Assembly: GCF_017355785.1 (NCBI RefSeq)
Contig: NZ_JAFEWE010000006.1
Location: forward strand, 62,001-126,000
From: Desertivirga arenae
GTDB taxonomy: Bacteria; Bacteroidota; Bacteroidia; Sphingobacteriales; Sphingobacteriaceae
Direction of reading: 5' to 3'
Length of the DNA: 64,000 nucleotides
Positions 41,903 through 51,489 of the stretch are shown piece by piece; positions within the stretch are counted from its first letter, which is position 1, and the number at the start of each line of letters is the position of its first letter. The notes beneath the pieces are model-generated. The model made no database searches, was not told where the DNA came from, and worked only from the letters and a program-made list of their open reading frames with translations. The position numbers and the translations under genes were made by a program.

Positions 41903-43207
41903 CTATTCCATAATAAGCGCAAGGATCACAAAGGCATCAACAAACCATAATGAAGGAGTGATCTCTCTCGCCTTCCCTGCTACTACTTTTATTACAGTAA
42001 AACTTAGAAATCCCCATATAATTCCGTGGGTTATGGAGTAGGTAAATGGAATGAGCACCATTGCAAGAAACGCAGGGATTGCATCATCCAGCTGATTCCA
42101 GTTGATCTTAACTACAGGACCTATCATGAAAACCCCTACGAGAACAAGTGCAGGTGCAGTAGCAATGGAGGGGATGACAGACAGAAGCGGCGACAAGAAA
42201 AGAAATGGAAGAAAGAGAAATGCGGCCACTATTGCTGTTAAACCTGTTCGCCCTCCCGCTTCTATACCAACTGCTGATTCGATATAAGCAGTACCGGGAC
42301 TCGAGCCTGCAATGCCGGCGAAAGTTGTAGCAAAAGCATCGGTAAGCAAAGAGCGTTTGATATTTTTAGGTTCGCCTTTCTCATCAAGCAAGTTTGCAGC
42401 CTCTGCGATTCCAACAAAGGTAGACAGGCTGTCGAACATGTCGGTAAATACAAATGCAAATATCACCGGTAGTATAGAAAGTTGAAGGGAGTTGACCAGG
42501 TCCAGCTTAAAGAACAGCGAAAAATCGGGCGCTGAAAACACTTCATTAAATTGAACTAAAGGTTTCACATTCTCTTCCAAGCCCCAAAACCGTCCTAGAG
42601 GATAAGCCGCCAGAGTTGTAAATAGTATTCCAAATAGGATCGCTCCTTTTACTCTCCTTACCAGTAATGCTGCAGTGAATAACAGACCACAAACAAAAGT
42701 CAGCACATTGCTTCCTAATACAGCTCCTCCGACAATAGTAGCCGGGTTAGCAATAACAAACTTTGCATTCGAAAGGCCTATAAGGGTGATAAATAAACCA
42801 ATGCCGGCAGCGATCGAGTACCTGAGGGTTTTAGGAATTGCTTTAACAATGTGAGTTCGTATATTAAAAAAGGAAAGAAGAAAGAATACCACTCCCGACC
42901 AGAAAACAGCTCCTAATGCTACAGTATATGGAACTTTCATTCCCAGCACTACAGAATAGGTAAAAAATGCATTTAAGCCCATTCCAGGAGCTACAAGGAT
43001 AGGATTTTTCGCATACCATCCCATCATCAAACTACTAAAAAAGCAAACCAAAACAGTAGCCGTAAGTACACCCGAGAAAGGCATTCCAGTCTGACTTAAA
43101 ATAGCGGGGTTAACTACGATAATATACGAAGTAGCAAGAAATGAAGATATTCCAGCTATTATCTCAGTAGTTATAGACTTGTTTGTAGAAGGAGCAGTAA
43201 CAGCCAT
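41903..43207 (-). CDS. NCS2-family purine permease (adenine/guanine/hypoxanthine type)
   Basis: 434 residues from the ATG at 43207, chosen because MAVTAPSTNKSITTEIIAGI fits the family N-terminus; a longer frame from 43282 would add an unneeded 25-residue prefix. About twelve to fourteen membrane helices are seen. The AzgA/GhxP-like motifs include SFLATSYIIVVNPAILSQTGMP (in part), APGMGLNAFFTYSVV, and ESAVGIEAGGRTGLTAIVAA (in part). It should import a purine base with protons. It is encoded directly upstream of adenine deaminase. A TAAATTTG sequence at 43261-43268 may be its -7 box. Confidence 0.93.
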   Translation of the reverse strand: MAVTAPSTNKSITTEIIAGISSFLATSYIIVVNPAILSQTGMPFSGVLTATVLVCFFSSLMMGWYAKNPILVAPGMGLNAFFTYSVVLGMKVPYTVALGAVFWSGVVFFLLSFFNIRTHIVKAIPKTLRYSIAAGIGLFITLIGLSNAKFVIANPATIVGGAVLGSNVLTFVCGLLFTAALLVRRVKGAILFGILFTTLAAYPLGRFWGLEENVKPLVQFNEVFSAPDFSLFFKLDLVNSLQLSILPVIFAFVFTDMFDSLSTFVGIAEAANLLDEKGEPKNIKRSLLTDAFATTFAGIAGSSPGTAYIESAVGIEAGGRTGLTAIVAAFLFLPFLFLSPLLSVIPSIATAPALVLVGVFMIGPVVKINWNQLDDAIPAFLAMVLIPFTYSITHGIIWGFLSFTVIKVVAGKAREITPSLWFVDAFVILALIME

Positions 43208-43380
43208 ATGCGATGAACGTGAAGAGAGCAAGTTAGGTTTTTGAGCCCAAACTCTTAACGCAAATTTAATTCGCCGAACCAATACTTTAAGTGACTGTTA
43301 TCATTCCGTTAATTCTGTAACAACAACGGCTTTCTCTTCTCTAGGGCTTCTATTTTCGCCCGAAATAAAAAATGCCTATC

Positions 43381-44907
43381 ATGTACAGAAAATTATTTTT
43401 TGGTATTCTATTATCTGCAGTTGTAGCAACATCCTGTAAAAAGGATTCGGAAAGTGAAGAAACAGTAACAACAGATCCAATAGTACCAGAAGACGCTGCA
43501 ACATTCAAAGAAGTAGCATCACAAAAACTTGGCGGAGAAGCAGCTTCAGAGATCTCCGCTTATGACGCGAAAAGTAAAAAACTATTTGTGGTGAATAACG
43601 AGGGGACAACAAAAGTTGAAGTGCTTGACCTAAGCAATTTCCCGAACGTGACTAAGCTTCAACCTATTGATTTCTCTACAATAAGTGGTGGCGCTAATAG
43701 TGTTTCTGTTTATGATGGTAAACTTGCAGTTGCCCTGCAGGCAAAAACAAAAACAGACAATGGAAGCATAGCAATTATTGATGCTTCAAATTTGCAGGAA
43801 ATAAAACGGGTTACTGTAGGAGCTCTTCCTGATATGGTTACCTTTAGTCCTGATGGTAAATACATCTTATCAGCAAATGAAGGGGAACCCAATGATGACT
43901 ACTCTGTAGATCCCAAAGGCTCAGTTTCTATCATTAATGCAACGAACAATTATTCTGTTGTCACTCTTGATTTTACAGCCTTTGAAAACACTAAAAATGA
44001 CTTAATTTCAAAAGGTTTCCGGGTGTACGGAAAGAATGCAAGTTTTGCGCAGGACATCGAGCCGGAATATATTGCTGTAACCCCTGATTCAAAAAGGGCC
44101 TGGGTTACTTTGCAAGAGAACAACGGTATTGCAGAAATAGACATTGTAACGGGGGCTATTCTTCGTATAGTTCCTTTGGGAGTAAAAGACATTAGCCTGG
44201 CAGAAAATGCTTTTGACGTGAGTGACAAAGACAATGTAACTCAGCTTAAGAACTGGCCGATCAAAGCTTTTTATCTTCCTGATGCCATTGCAGCATTTAG
44301 TGCGGGCGGAAGCAATTATATTGCTCTGGCTAACGAAGGGGACACTCGAGAATACCAGGGCTTTGGAGAAGAGGTAAGAGTAAAAGACCTTAATCTAGAT
44401 CCTACACGCTTCCCTAATGCAGCAACTTTAAAAGCTGACGCAAACCTAGGTAGATTAACGGTTACCCGCATGCAGGGTGATAACAACCAGGACGGCTTGT
44501 TTGAGGAGCTCTATTCAACCGGAGGAAGAAGTGTTACCATTTTGAATACCTCTAATGGACAACTCGTTGCTGAGATTGGCAAAGACCTCGAATCACGGGT
44601 TATTCAAGCCGGGAAATACGACGACACCCGTTCTGATAATAAAGGTGTAGAAGTTGAAGCTGTGACAGTAGGCTCTGTAAATGGAAAAAAGCTAGCTTTC
44701 ATTGGAATGGAGCGTTCAGACATGATTGCTGTTTATGATGTCAGTACTCCGGCCTCCCCTGCATTCGTTCAGCTGTTTGCAACGGGCGATGCCCCTGAAG
44801 GTGTCCATTTCATTAAACCCAAAGATAGTCCGAACGGTCGTAGTATCCTTGTTGTATCAAGTGAAGGGGATGGAATGGTTAAATTCTATCAGCCAGACAA
44901 GCTTTAA
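43381..44907 (+). CDS. Choice-of-anchor I family lipoprotein, phytase/propeller-like
   Basis: 508 residues from the ATG at 43381; lipobox ATSC gives a lipid-anchored Cys about 20. The protein shows the repetitive propeller pattern of the 'choice-of-anchor I' group: ISAYDAKSKKLFVVNNEGTTKVEVLDLSN (in part), LPDMVTFSPDGKYILSANEGEPNDDY, and MQGDNNQDGLFEELYSTGGRSVTI (in part). Such proteins are often annotated alkaline-phosphatase-like, but the function is unproven. Location is the outer surface or periplasm. It is a single-gene transcript with a very strong terminator. Confidence 0.85.
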   Translation: MYRKLFFGILLSAVVATSCKKDSESEETVTTDPIVPEDAATFKEVASQKLGGEAASEISAYDAKSKKLFVVNNEGTTKVEVLDLSNFPNVTKLQPIDFSTISGGANSVSVYDGKLAVALQAKTKTDNGSIAIIDASNLQEIKRVTVGALPDMVTFSPDGKYILSANEGEPNDDYSVDPKGSVSIINATNNYSVVTLDFTAFENTKNDLISKGFRVYGKNASFAQDIEPEYIAVTPDSKRAWVTLQENNGIAEIDIVTGAILRIVPLGVKDISLAENAFDVSDKDNVTQLKNWPIKAFYLPDAIAAFSAGGSNYIALANEGDTREYQGFGEEVRVKDLNLDPTRFPNAATLKADANLGRLTVTRMQGDNNQDGLFEELYSTGGRSVTILNTSNGQLVAEIGKDLESRVIQAGKYDDTRSDNKGVEVEAVTVGSVNGKKLAFIGMERSDMIAVYDVSTPASPAFVQLFATGDAPEGVHFIKPKDSPNGRSILVVSSEGDGMVKFYQPDKL

Positions 44908-44924
44908 AATAAATTATACTAGCA

Positions 44925-44970
44925 TATCAAAAAACAAAAGTCCCTATACAGGGACTTTTGTTTTTTGATA
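44925..44970. terminator. Bidirectional terminator
   Basis: A ~20-bp nearly perfect stem (44925-44945 with 44950-44970), with A-runs and T-runs inside it, separates the convergent choice-of-anchor gene and the GH13 amylase gene. Confidence 0.9.
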
Positions 44971-44984
44971 AATTCCTGCGCCAA

Positions 44985-46874
44985 TCATTTCTTCAACTCG
45001 GCATTACTATAAATATGATATTCGCCGGGGGCAAAACTTACAGAAAAAGTCTTTGAAGTAATATTCATTGTTTGACCACTAACAGCATCATGCCAAACCC
45101 CAGTTGAAGGAAAAACCAGATTTGCCATGGCTGGTACCACATCAAAGTTCCCTACTAGTAAAACTTGTGTACCCGGGTCCCAGATCCTAAACGACTTGAT
45201 GGCCCCCGCAAGGCTATATTCAAAAGTACTTGAACTAAATACCTGATTATTAAGTTTCATTTGGATGAACCTGGAGTAGGCATTATAAAGAGCCTTACGG
45301 TCAGGATCAGAATAATAATCCCACCGAACAGGCTTTTCACCAGTCCTGCCATTAAAATCAATACTGACATCATACCCGAGCTCTCCAAACTGCCATATCA
45401 TTTTTGGTCCGGGAATAGAAAAAAAGAAAGCTGCTGCCATCTCATTCCTTTTCAGTGCTGTGCGCAGATCTTTCACCGAATAGGATCCGGAGCTATTGCC
45501 ATACTGAAGGTTCTTAAACATAAGCCGCTCTTCATCATGACTCTCCATGAAACTGACCAGATAGCCTGGCTGAGTAAAAGTATGTGTGGGATAAAACTGA
45601 CCAGCAAAATTTGAATTAGTTAACCAACCCATGGTAGCCTCATTGAAGTTATAGTTTCCGTTATTCCAAAACATCATCCCTTCATCAGCCAGTTCCTTTT
45701 CCTCCTGGTTACTTCCAAAATGTTCGAGGATCACGAAAAAGTCCGGATCTATGTTCTTTATAAAGTTATTATAGTTTTTCCAGATCGCCACCCTGCTGGC
45801 GTCGTAAGCAGTCCAGGTAGTCACATCAGTGCCTGATTTCTTCTGAGTGAATCCTTTCGAAAGATCAAAGCGAAAACCATCAACCTTATACTCCTTCATC
45901 CAAAACTCCATCACCTTTTTCGAAAAGTACTTAGTAGCCTCGCTCTCATGATTGAAGTCGTGGCCAACATTAAAGGGGTGGGTAGGCTCCGTATTAAACC
46001 AGGGATTTTCAGAAGTAACTTTATTGGTATTTTTATCAAAATACATTTGAACCAGGGGCGACTGGCCAAAGGAATGATTTAGTACCATATCTAAAATGAC
46101 CGCAATCCCATTTAAATGGCATTCGTCAATAAAAGATTTTAAGGAATTCTTTGTTCCATAATATTTGTCGGGAGCAAAGTAGAATGAAGGGTTATACCCC
46201 CAGGACAAATTGCCCTCAAACTCATTCAGGGGCATCAACTCAATTGCGTTCACTCCAAGCCCATTTATATAACTGAGGGTATCCTTTAAGGTATTATAGT
46301 CGTGACTGCTAATAAAATCTCTTAAATGCAATTCATAGATCACCAGATTCTTTCTATCGGGTCTGGTGAAGGAGTTGGTTTTCCAGGTGTAAGCTGACGG
46401 GTTGCCTTGCATAACGCTTACAACTCCGGTTGTTAGTCCCGCCGGGTATGACTTCAAGTCAGGATAGACAGTTGCAGAAATAAACCTATCATTCTCCTGA
46501 TCCAAAACTTTTTCGGTATATGGATCAGCTATTCTCAAGCTATTATTGATGAGATATTGATAGGCATATTCTTTATCCGGATCAAGTCCATCCACCTGTA
46601 ACCACCACCTCTTCCCATCAGCGGTCTTCTTCATCTGATACCGGTTATCCGCCTGCCAGTTATTGAAATCTCCAATCACTGATACTGAATTTTTACCAGG
46701 CGCATATAAATTAAAGATAGCTGAACTTCCATTATTGATGTAGGTAACGCCATCAGGAGCGTTCGAAGGGGTTTCGGATGCTGACTCTACTTCAACATCT
46801 TTTACATCTTTCTTTCTGCAGGAAGTATCTAAGAGGACAGTCACCACTACAAGTGTATAAAATACTTTCTTCAT
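44985..46874 (-). CDS. CBM48-containing GH13 alpha-amylase, lipoprotein
   Basis: 629 residues from the ATG at 46874. SPII signal with DTSC lipobox. An N-terminal CBM48-like domain (~35-115, VISVIGDFNNWQADNRY-type) precedes the GH13 barrel. Catalytic residues: Asp in VDGFRFDLSKG, Glu in FVILEHFGS and Asp in SFMESHDEERL. The usual AxELxPLNEF and VLNHSFG segments are present. It should hydrolyse alpha-1,4 glucans at the cell surface or periplasm. It is the last gene of the starch locus. It takes the place of SusG, but differs from it by having an N-terminal CBM48. Confidence 0.92.
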   Translation of the reverse strand: MKKVFYTLVVVTVLLDTSCRKKDVKDVEVESASETPSNAPDGVTYINNGSSAIFNLYAPGKNSVSVIGDFNNWQADNRYQMKKTADGKRWWLQVDGLDPDKEYAYQYLINNSLRIADPYTEKVLDQENDRFISATVYPDLKSYPAGLTTGVVSVMQGNPSAYTWKTNSFTRPDRKNLVIYELHLRDFISSHDYNTLKDTLSYINGLGVNAIELMPLNEFEGNLSWGYNPSFYFAPDKYYGTKNSLKSFIDECHLNGIAVILDMVLNHSFGQSPLVQMYFDKNTNKVTSENPWFNTEPTHPFNVGHDFNHESEATKYFSKKVMEFWMKEYKVDGFRFDLSKGFTQKKSGTDVTTWTAYDASRVAIWKNYNNFIKNIDPDFFVILEHFGSNQEEKELADEGMMFWNNGNYNFNEATMGWLTNSNFAGQFYPTHTFTQPGYLVSFMESHDEERLMFKNLQYGNSSGSYSVKDLRTALKRNEMAAAFFFSIPGPKMIWQFGELGYDVSIDFNGRTGEKPVRWDYYSDPDRKALYNAYSRFIQMKLNNQVFSSSTFEYSLAGAIKSFRIWDPGTQVLLVGNFDVVPAMANLVFPSTGVWHDAVSGQTMNITSKTFSVSFAPGEYHIYSNAELKK

Positions 46875-46967
46875 TACGCAGGAATATAATTCAAGGTTAC
46901 TGGAACGAAACCAATCCATAGAAGTCGCCTAAGCATGAGACGCCAGAGTAAATGTGAAGAAAAAGCT

Positions 46968-48875
46968 CTACTTCTGCAGCTCCAGCACTAATGTTGATTT
47001 TGCAGGGATCTTAAAATTGGAGATTCTGTTTATCCACTCATCTGTCAAAACATTTTTAGCGGCACTAAAGCCTTTGGTCCTCTCACTAAAACGATCAGTC
47101 TCAACCGTGATCTCCTTATCATTACTGTTGCACAAAACCATTACCGTCTTAGCCGTATTGTAACGAAAGAACACATAAACGCCATTCTCGGGAACATACT
47201 GCATCAGTTTGCCTGTTTGCAAGGCTGTTGTATTTTTACGGTAATTAGCTAGCTTTCTGAAATAGTTAAATGCTTCATTCTCTTTCTCGTTCCGACCGTC
47301 AGCTCTGAATTTATTCTGTTTGTCTTCCTCCCAGCCACCTTTAAAATCCTCCCGAACTAGTCCATCAGGATTAGAAAAATTCTTCATCAGCAGCTCGGTG
47401 CCATAATATACCTGGGGAATACCTCGTGTAGTAAGCAAAAGTGCTAGTCCCGACTTGTACTTCCCATAATCCTCCCCTATCATGGAATAGTACCTGCTCA
47501 TATCATGATTATCCATAAAGATTACATTGCGGTAGGGATCTTGATAAATGAAGTCATTAGCCAGAACAGAATAGAGTCTATTTACTCCGCTGGTCCAGTC
47601 GAACTTTCCATTTAAAGCTTCATAAATAGCATCTTTAACCGCTACATCCGTAATCCCCGGGAGATTTGTATCTAAGTTCTTATTTAAAGTACTTCCCTGT
47701 GTGAAATATGCCTGGTTCACTACCCCATTTACCAGAGTCTCTCCAAAAATGGATAGACGAGGGAATTCGGCTTTTAATTTCTTAGCCCAGTCGGCCATAT
47801 AAGCCGGTTCGTTGTAAGGATACGTGTCCAACCTTAAACCATCAATCCCGGCGTATTCGATCCACCAGATATGATTCTGATTAAGGTAATTCTGCACAAA
47901 AGGGTTCGACTGATTCAAGTCGGGCATGGAGGAAACAAACCAGCCATTCAACATCCGCTTCTTATCGACAGCAGAACCATAGGGATCCATCACCGTTTGA
48001 TCCTTATAAGTGGTTTGTGTAAACTTATCCCATTGATGCACCCAGTTTATCATCGGCATATCCTTAATAAACCAGTGCTCGGTACCTGTATGGTTGTGTA
48101 CAATGTCCTTGATCACCTTCAAGCCTTTGCTGTGGCAAAGCTCAACGTACTTTTTGTAAAGTTCATTGTTACCATAACGGGGATCGATCTTATAGTGATC
48201 AGTAACCGCATAACCGTGATAGGAAGCAGAAGCCATATCATTTTCAATCTCGGGGGTCATCCAGATTGCAGTAACGCCCAAATCCTTGAGGTAATCCAAA
48301 TGATCTATAAGCCCTTGCAAATCACCACCATGCCTATAATACATTGAATCACGATTAAGACTCGTCTCCCGCATCCCCTTTATAACATCATTGCTCTTAT
48401 CGCCATTTGCGAATCTATCAGGCATGATAAGGTAGATCAGATCCTTACTCGTTACGCCATTAATCCGAGTGAAAGATCTATCTCTTGTCTTTAGCTCATA
48501 GGTGTAGATGAAAGGCTTTGCTCCAGGGCGGGTGAACTTAATGGAGAAAGAACCCGGTTTGGTATTGGCAGCTACTTCCAGATCAATAAATAAATAATTA
48601 GGGTTCTCTACTTTGTTTATCCGGACCAATTTTACTCCCGGATAGTTCAGACTCACATATCTCTCTGCTATGTTCTTCCCATGTACCAACAATTGAAGCT
48701 TAGGATTTTTCATACCAACCCACCAAAACATTGGTTCTACCCGCTCTAAAGCGGGGATCTGAGCGTAAATAGCAGCAGAAACATAACAAAGGAGCAGTAA
48801 CGAACAAAATATCTTTTTCAGCAGCGTTGATTTAAGGACTATTTGAGGAAAATTAGTTAGGTAAGGATTTGTCAT
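46968..48875 (-). CDS. GH13 neopullulanase/cyclomaltodextrinase (SusA-like)
   Basis: 635 residues. The signal peptide core (LKKIFCSLLLLCYVSAAIYA) begins about residue 19; only one upstream ATG exists, at 48875. The N-terminal ~125 residues form the Ig-like domain of cyclomaltodextrinase/neopullulanase (VEPMFWWVGMKNPKLQLLVHG). Then the GH13 barrel: catalytic Asp in GIDGLRLDTYPY, Glu in IFGETLVNG and Asp in FMDNHDMSRYY. These enzymes cut maltodextrins and pullulan in the periplasm. The gene is co-oriented with the SusCDE genes and the GH31 gene. It corresponds to SusA in B. thetaiotaomicron. Confidence 0.92.
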   Translation of the reverse strand: MTNPYLTNFPQIVLKSTLLKKIFCSLLLLCYVSAAIYAQIPALERVEPMFWWVGMKNPKLQLLVHGKNIAERYVSLNYPGVKLVRINKVENPNYLFIDLEVAANTKPGSFSIKFTRPGAKPFIYTYELKTRDRSFTRINGVTSKDLIYLIMPDRFANGDKSNDVIKGMRETSLNRDSMYYRHGGDLQGLIDHLDYLKDLGVTAIWMTPEIENDMASASYHGYAVTDHYKIDPRYGNNELYKKYVELCHSKGLKVIKDIVHNHTGTEHWFIKDMPMINWVHQWDKFTQTTYKDQTVMDPYGSAVDKKRMLNGWFVSSMPDLNQSNPFVQNYLNQNHIWWIEYAGIDGLRLDTYPYNEPAYMADWAKKLKAEFPRLSIFGETLVNGVVNQAYFTQGSTLNKNLDTNLPGITDVAVKDAIYEALNGKFDWTSGVNRLYSVLANDFIYQDPYRNVIFMDNHDMSRYYSMIGEDYGKYKSGLALLLTTRGIPQVYYGTELLMKNFSNPDGLVREDFKGGWEEDKQNKFRADGRNEKENEAFNYFRKLANYRKNTTALQTGKLMQYVPENGVYVFFRYNTAKTVMVLCNSNDKEITVETDRFSERTKGFSAAKNVLTDEWINRISNFKIPAKSTLVLELQK

Positions 48876-48932
48876 CAGGATGAAGTTTATTTAACAGAAC
48901 TTTCATTAAAATTGAGGTAAATGCAGGGATGT

Positions 48933-48960
48933 AATGCTGCCAGGAAATTCTGGCAGCATT
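48933..48960 (-). other. Intercistronic hairpin between GH31 and SusA-like genes
   Basis: AATGCTGCCA (48933-48942) pairs with TGGCAGCATT (48951-48960). There is no T-run after it, so it is unlikely to be a strong terminator. It may protect or process the operon mRNA. Confidence 0.55.
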
Positions 48961-48968
48961 ATAATTAT

Positions 48969-51419
48969 CTAATACACCAATTTAAATGCTCCATCATTAT
49001 TTTTGATTACCAGACTTTTAACTTTTGCGCCTTCTACACTATTCGCTACTCCCTGCGGATCAAATTTAGATATAGGATCAATGAAATTTACGAAATCATC
49101 GTTAAGTGATACCGCTTTGTTCTCGAACTTTATGGAGCTTGAATCATTGAATCCATGAAGGACGATCTTTAGGTTCTTGAACTTGGATTTGAACGAGCCT
49201 TCTGCCTTACCAAATTCTATCGTACTGTTCCTCGCATCGTAGATAATGTTACGTTTATAGAAAGCTCCCTTTTCATAGTTATAACTTTCGCCATCATCTT
49301 CATAATATAAAAAGCTGCTATTAACACTTCCTTTGTAAATATGAACCACTAAGGTGTCTGTTGGCTTTTCTGAAGTAGACTGCACCAAAGACTGCATTGG
49401 GATAATACTGCTTTCCTTTACAAATACAGGTAGTTTATTAGTCGCTATCTGAGCAATCTTTTCCTGATTCCCGTTTTCTATAGCATCGGTATAGAGGTCA
49501 TAGAACTTGCCTTTAGGGAAATAGATCTTGGCAAAAGCCTGTGTACTGGCAAATGGAGCCACCATAAAAGCCTTTCCAAAAAAGTACTGGTTCTGAAACT
49601 GAGTATCATAAACTTTAGCATCATGAGCATTGTCTATTGCCAAAGTACGCATTACCGGAAGCCCATTTTGTGTTGATTCATAGAACGATGAGTACAGGTA
49701 AGGCAATAACTTATAACGGAGGTTTACATAATTCCTTGAAATTTCAAGAGCTTCCTCTCCGTATGACCATGGCTCTGATGATTTGGTATTTACAGCCGTA
49801 TGGTTACGAAAATAAGGGGTAAATGCTCCTAATTGCATCCAACGGGTAAATAGTGCAACCGAAGGATTACCTGTAAAGCCGCCAATATCCATTCCTGAAA
49901 AAGGAACACCGCTTACCCCTAGGCTATTCAGTAATCGAACTCCTGCCAGCATGTGGTCGTCCTCTGAACGGTTATCTCCTGTCCATATTGCTGTATAACG
50001 CTGAAGTCCCGCATAGCCAGCCCTGGTAAGCATAAAAGGCCTTTTTCCCATTTCACGTTTTGCCGACTCAAAGCTTGCCCTGGCCATTTGTAATCCATAA
50101 ATATTATGTGCTTCTTTATGGGTAGTAATTTTACCATCATAATCAAAGATGACGTTGTTTGGCATTTTTTGTCCCCATGTAGCAATCTCATTCATATCAT
50201 TCCATAAACCGCTAACACCGGTTTTTGCAAAGAACTTCACTTCGTTACCCCACCAGTCCCGGCCTTTCTGACTTGTAAAATCGGGGAAGTGACACCAGCC
50301 CGGCCACACCTGTCCCGTGTAATTCTGGCCGTCAACGTATTTGATAAATACATTATCCTTTAAGCCCCTTTCATACGCACCATAACCTTCTTCAACTTTA
50401 ATTCCGGGGTCCACGATCACAGTAGTTTTAAATCCCATGCTATTCAGCTTAGCATTCATTTTTTGAGGATCGAGGAAACGAGACTTATTCCAGGTGAACA
50501 ACTTATAGTTATCCATATAATGAATATCTAATGTGATACCGTCGGCAGGGATCTTCTTTTCACGCAGCGTTTGTGCTATCCGCAATACTTCTACATCCGG
50601 ATAATAGCTGTATCTGTTCTGCTGATAGCCTAAGCTCCATAAGGGTGGCAGATTCATCCGGCCGGTAAGCGCGGTATAAGAGGTAATAATATCAGCGAGA
50701 CGTGTATTGTAAATAAAGTAGTAGTTCATCTCTCCACCTTGGGCACTAAAGGATGAGAAACGATTATTACTAGCCCCAAAATTAAAATCGCTCTGATAAG
50801 TATTATCCATGAAGATTCCATAATTGAGACCATTATGAATACCCACATAAAAAGGAATGGTGGAATATATTGGATCCTGATTAGCGCCGTAGCCGAAAGC
50901 ATCCGTATTCCAATTGGTATAGCCATTTCCGAAACGATCCAGGTTGCCGGTCTTTTCACCTAAACCTATAAAACGCTCGCCCGGTTGCATCTTTTTATAG
51001 GTAGTAACCTCCTCTCCTATCCAGGAAGTTGTGAGACCATTCTCGTCCTGATTAATCACCTTACCATCTTTAGTATAAAAAGCTATTGAATAAGGAGCTT
51101 TGCTGATCTTTGCCTGCAGAGAATCTGTTGTTACAGTGATTTCTTCTGCTGTCTGACTTATATTAACTTTTGTAGGCTGAGCCTTTGCCACCACGGCATA
51201 AGAAAAATCGCGTCCAAGCGCATTTTTATCGAAGCGTACCCGGATCACATTTGGAGCAAAAACACTCACTTCTCCGAAAGCGTTCTCTGTGGTTATACTG
51301 ACTGATTGTTCTTTTATATCTACAGCGGTAATTTTTCCAATGCCTTTTACCGGCGACTGCCCGAATGCGTTCGTTATCAGAAACGTTGCAGCCACCAGAC
51401 ATGTTAGAATTCTTTTCAT
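48969..51419 (-). CDS. GH31 alpha-glucosidase
   Basis: 816 residues with a Sec signal (MKRILTCLVAATFLITNAFG). The GH31 nucleophile region is GLWNDMNEIATWG; the second catalytic Asp is in TGDNRSEDDHM. The N-terminal beta-sandwich (GERFIGLGEKTGNLDRFG) and C-terminal sandwich domains are present. It should release glucose from the non-reducing ends of malto-oligosaccharides. In B. thetaiotaomicron the corresponding sus enzyme is GH97 (SusB), so this locus uses a different family. It lies 70 bp after susE and 93 bp before the SusA-like gene. Confidence 0.95.
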   Translation of the reverse strand: MKRILTCLVAATFLITNAFGQSPVKGIGKITAVDIKEQSVSITTENAFGEVSVFAPNVIRVRFDKNALGRDFSYAVVAKAQPTKVNISQTAEEITVTTDSLQAKISKAPYSIAFYTKDGKVINQDENGLTTSWIGEEVTTYKKMQPGERFIGLGEKTGNLDRFGNGYTNWNTDAFGYGANQDPIYSTIPFYVGIHNGLNYGIFMDNTYQSDFNFGASNNRFSSFSAQGGEMNYYFIYNTRLADIITSYTALTGRMNLPPLWSLGYQQNRYSYYPDVEVLRIAQTLREKKIPADGITLDIHYMDNYKLFTWNKSRFLDPQKMNAKLNSMGFKTTVIVDPGIKVEEGYGAYERGLKDNVFIKYVDGQNYTGQVWPGWCHFPDFTSQKGRDWWGNEVKFFAKTGVSGLWNDMNEIATWGQKMPNNVIFDYDGKITTHKEAHNIYGLQMARASFESAKREMGKRPFMLTRAGYAGLQRYTAIWTGDNRSEDDHMLAGVRLLNSLGVSGVPFSGMDIGGFTGNPSVALFTRWMQLGAFTPYFRNHTAVNTKSSEPWSYGEEALEISRNYVNLRYKLLPYLYSSFYESTQNGLPVMRTLAIDNAHDAKVYDTQFQNQYFFGKAFMVAPFASTQAFAKIYFPKGKFYDLYTDAIENGNQEKIAQIATNKLPVFVKESSIIPMQSLVQSTSEKPTDTLVVHIYKGSVNSSFLYYEDDGESYNYEKGAFYKRNIIYDARNSTIEFGKAEGSFKSKFKNLKIVLHGFNDSSSIKFENKAVSLNDDFVNFIDPISKFDPQGVANSVEGAKVKSLVIKNNDGAFKLVY

Positions 51420-51442
51420 GTGCGTTATTGTTAGAATAAATA

Positions 51443-51474
51443 GTCCCGCAGGCTGATCGAAAGACCTGCAGGAC
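51443..51474 (-). other. Intercistronic hairpin between susE and GH31
   Basis: GTCCCGCAGG (51443-51452) pairs with CCTGCAGGAC (51465-51474), with one mismatch. There is no T-run on the minus strand after it. With the hairpin at 48933 it marks boundaries inside the operon. Confidence 0.5.
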
Positions 51475-51489
51475 AGAAATTAAAGGAAT

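Noticed and set aside
43208-43380. Purine riboswitch ahead of the NCS2 permease
   Set aside because: The short leader shows no three-stem purine aptamer core, and no such elements are expected for this gene in Bacteroidota.
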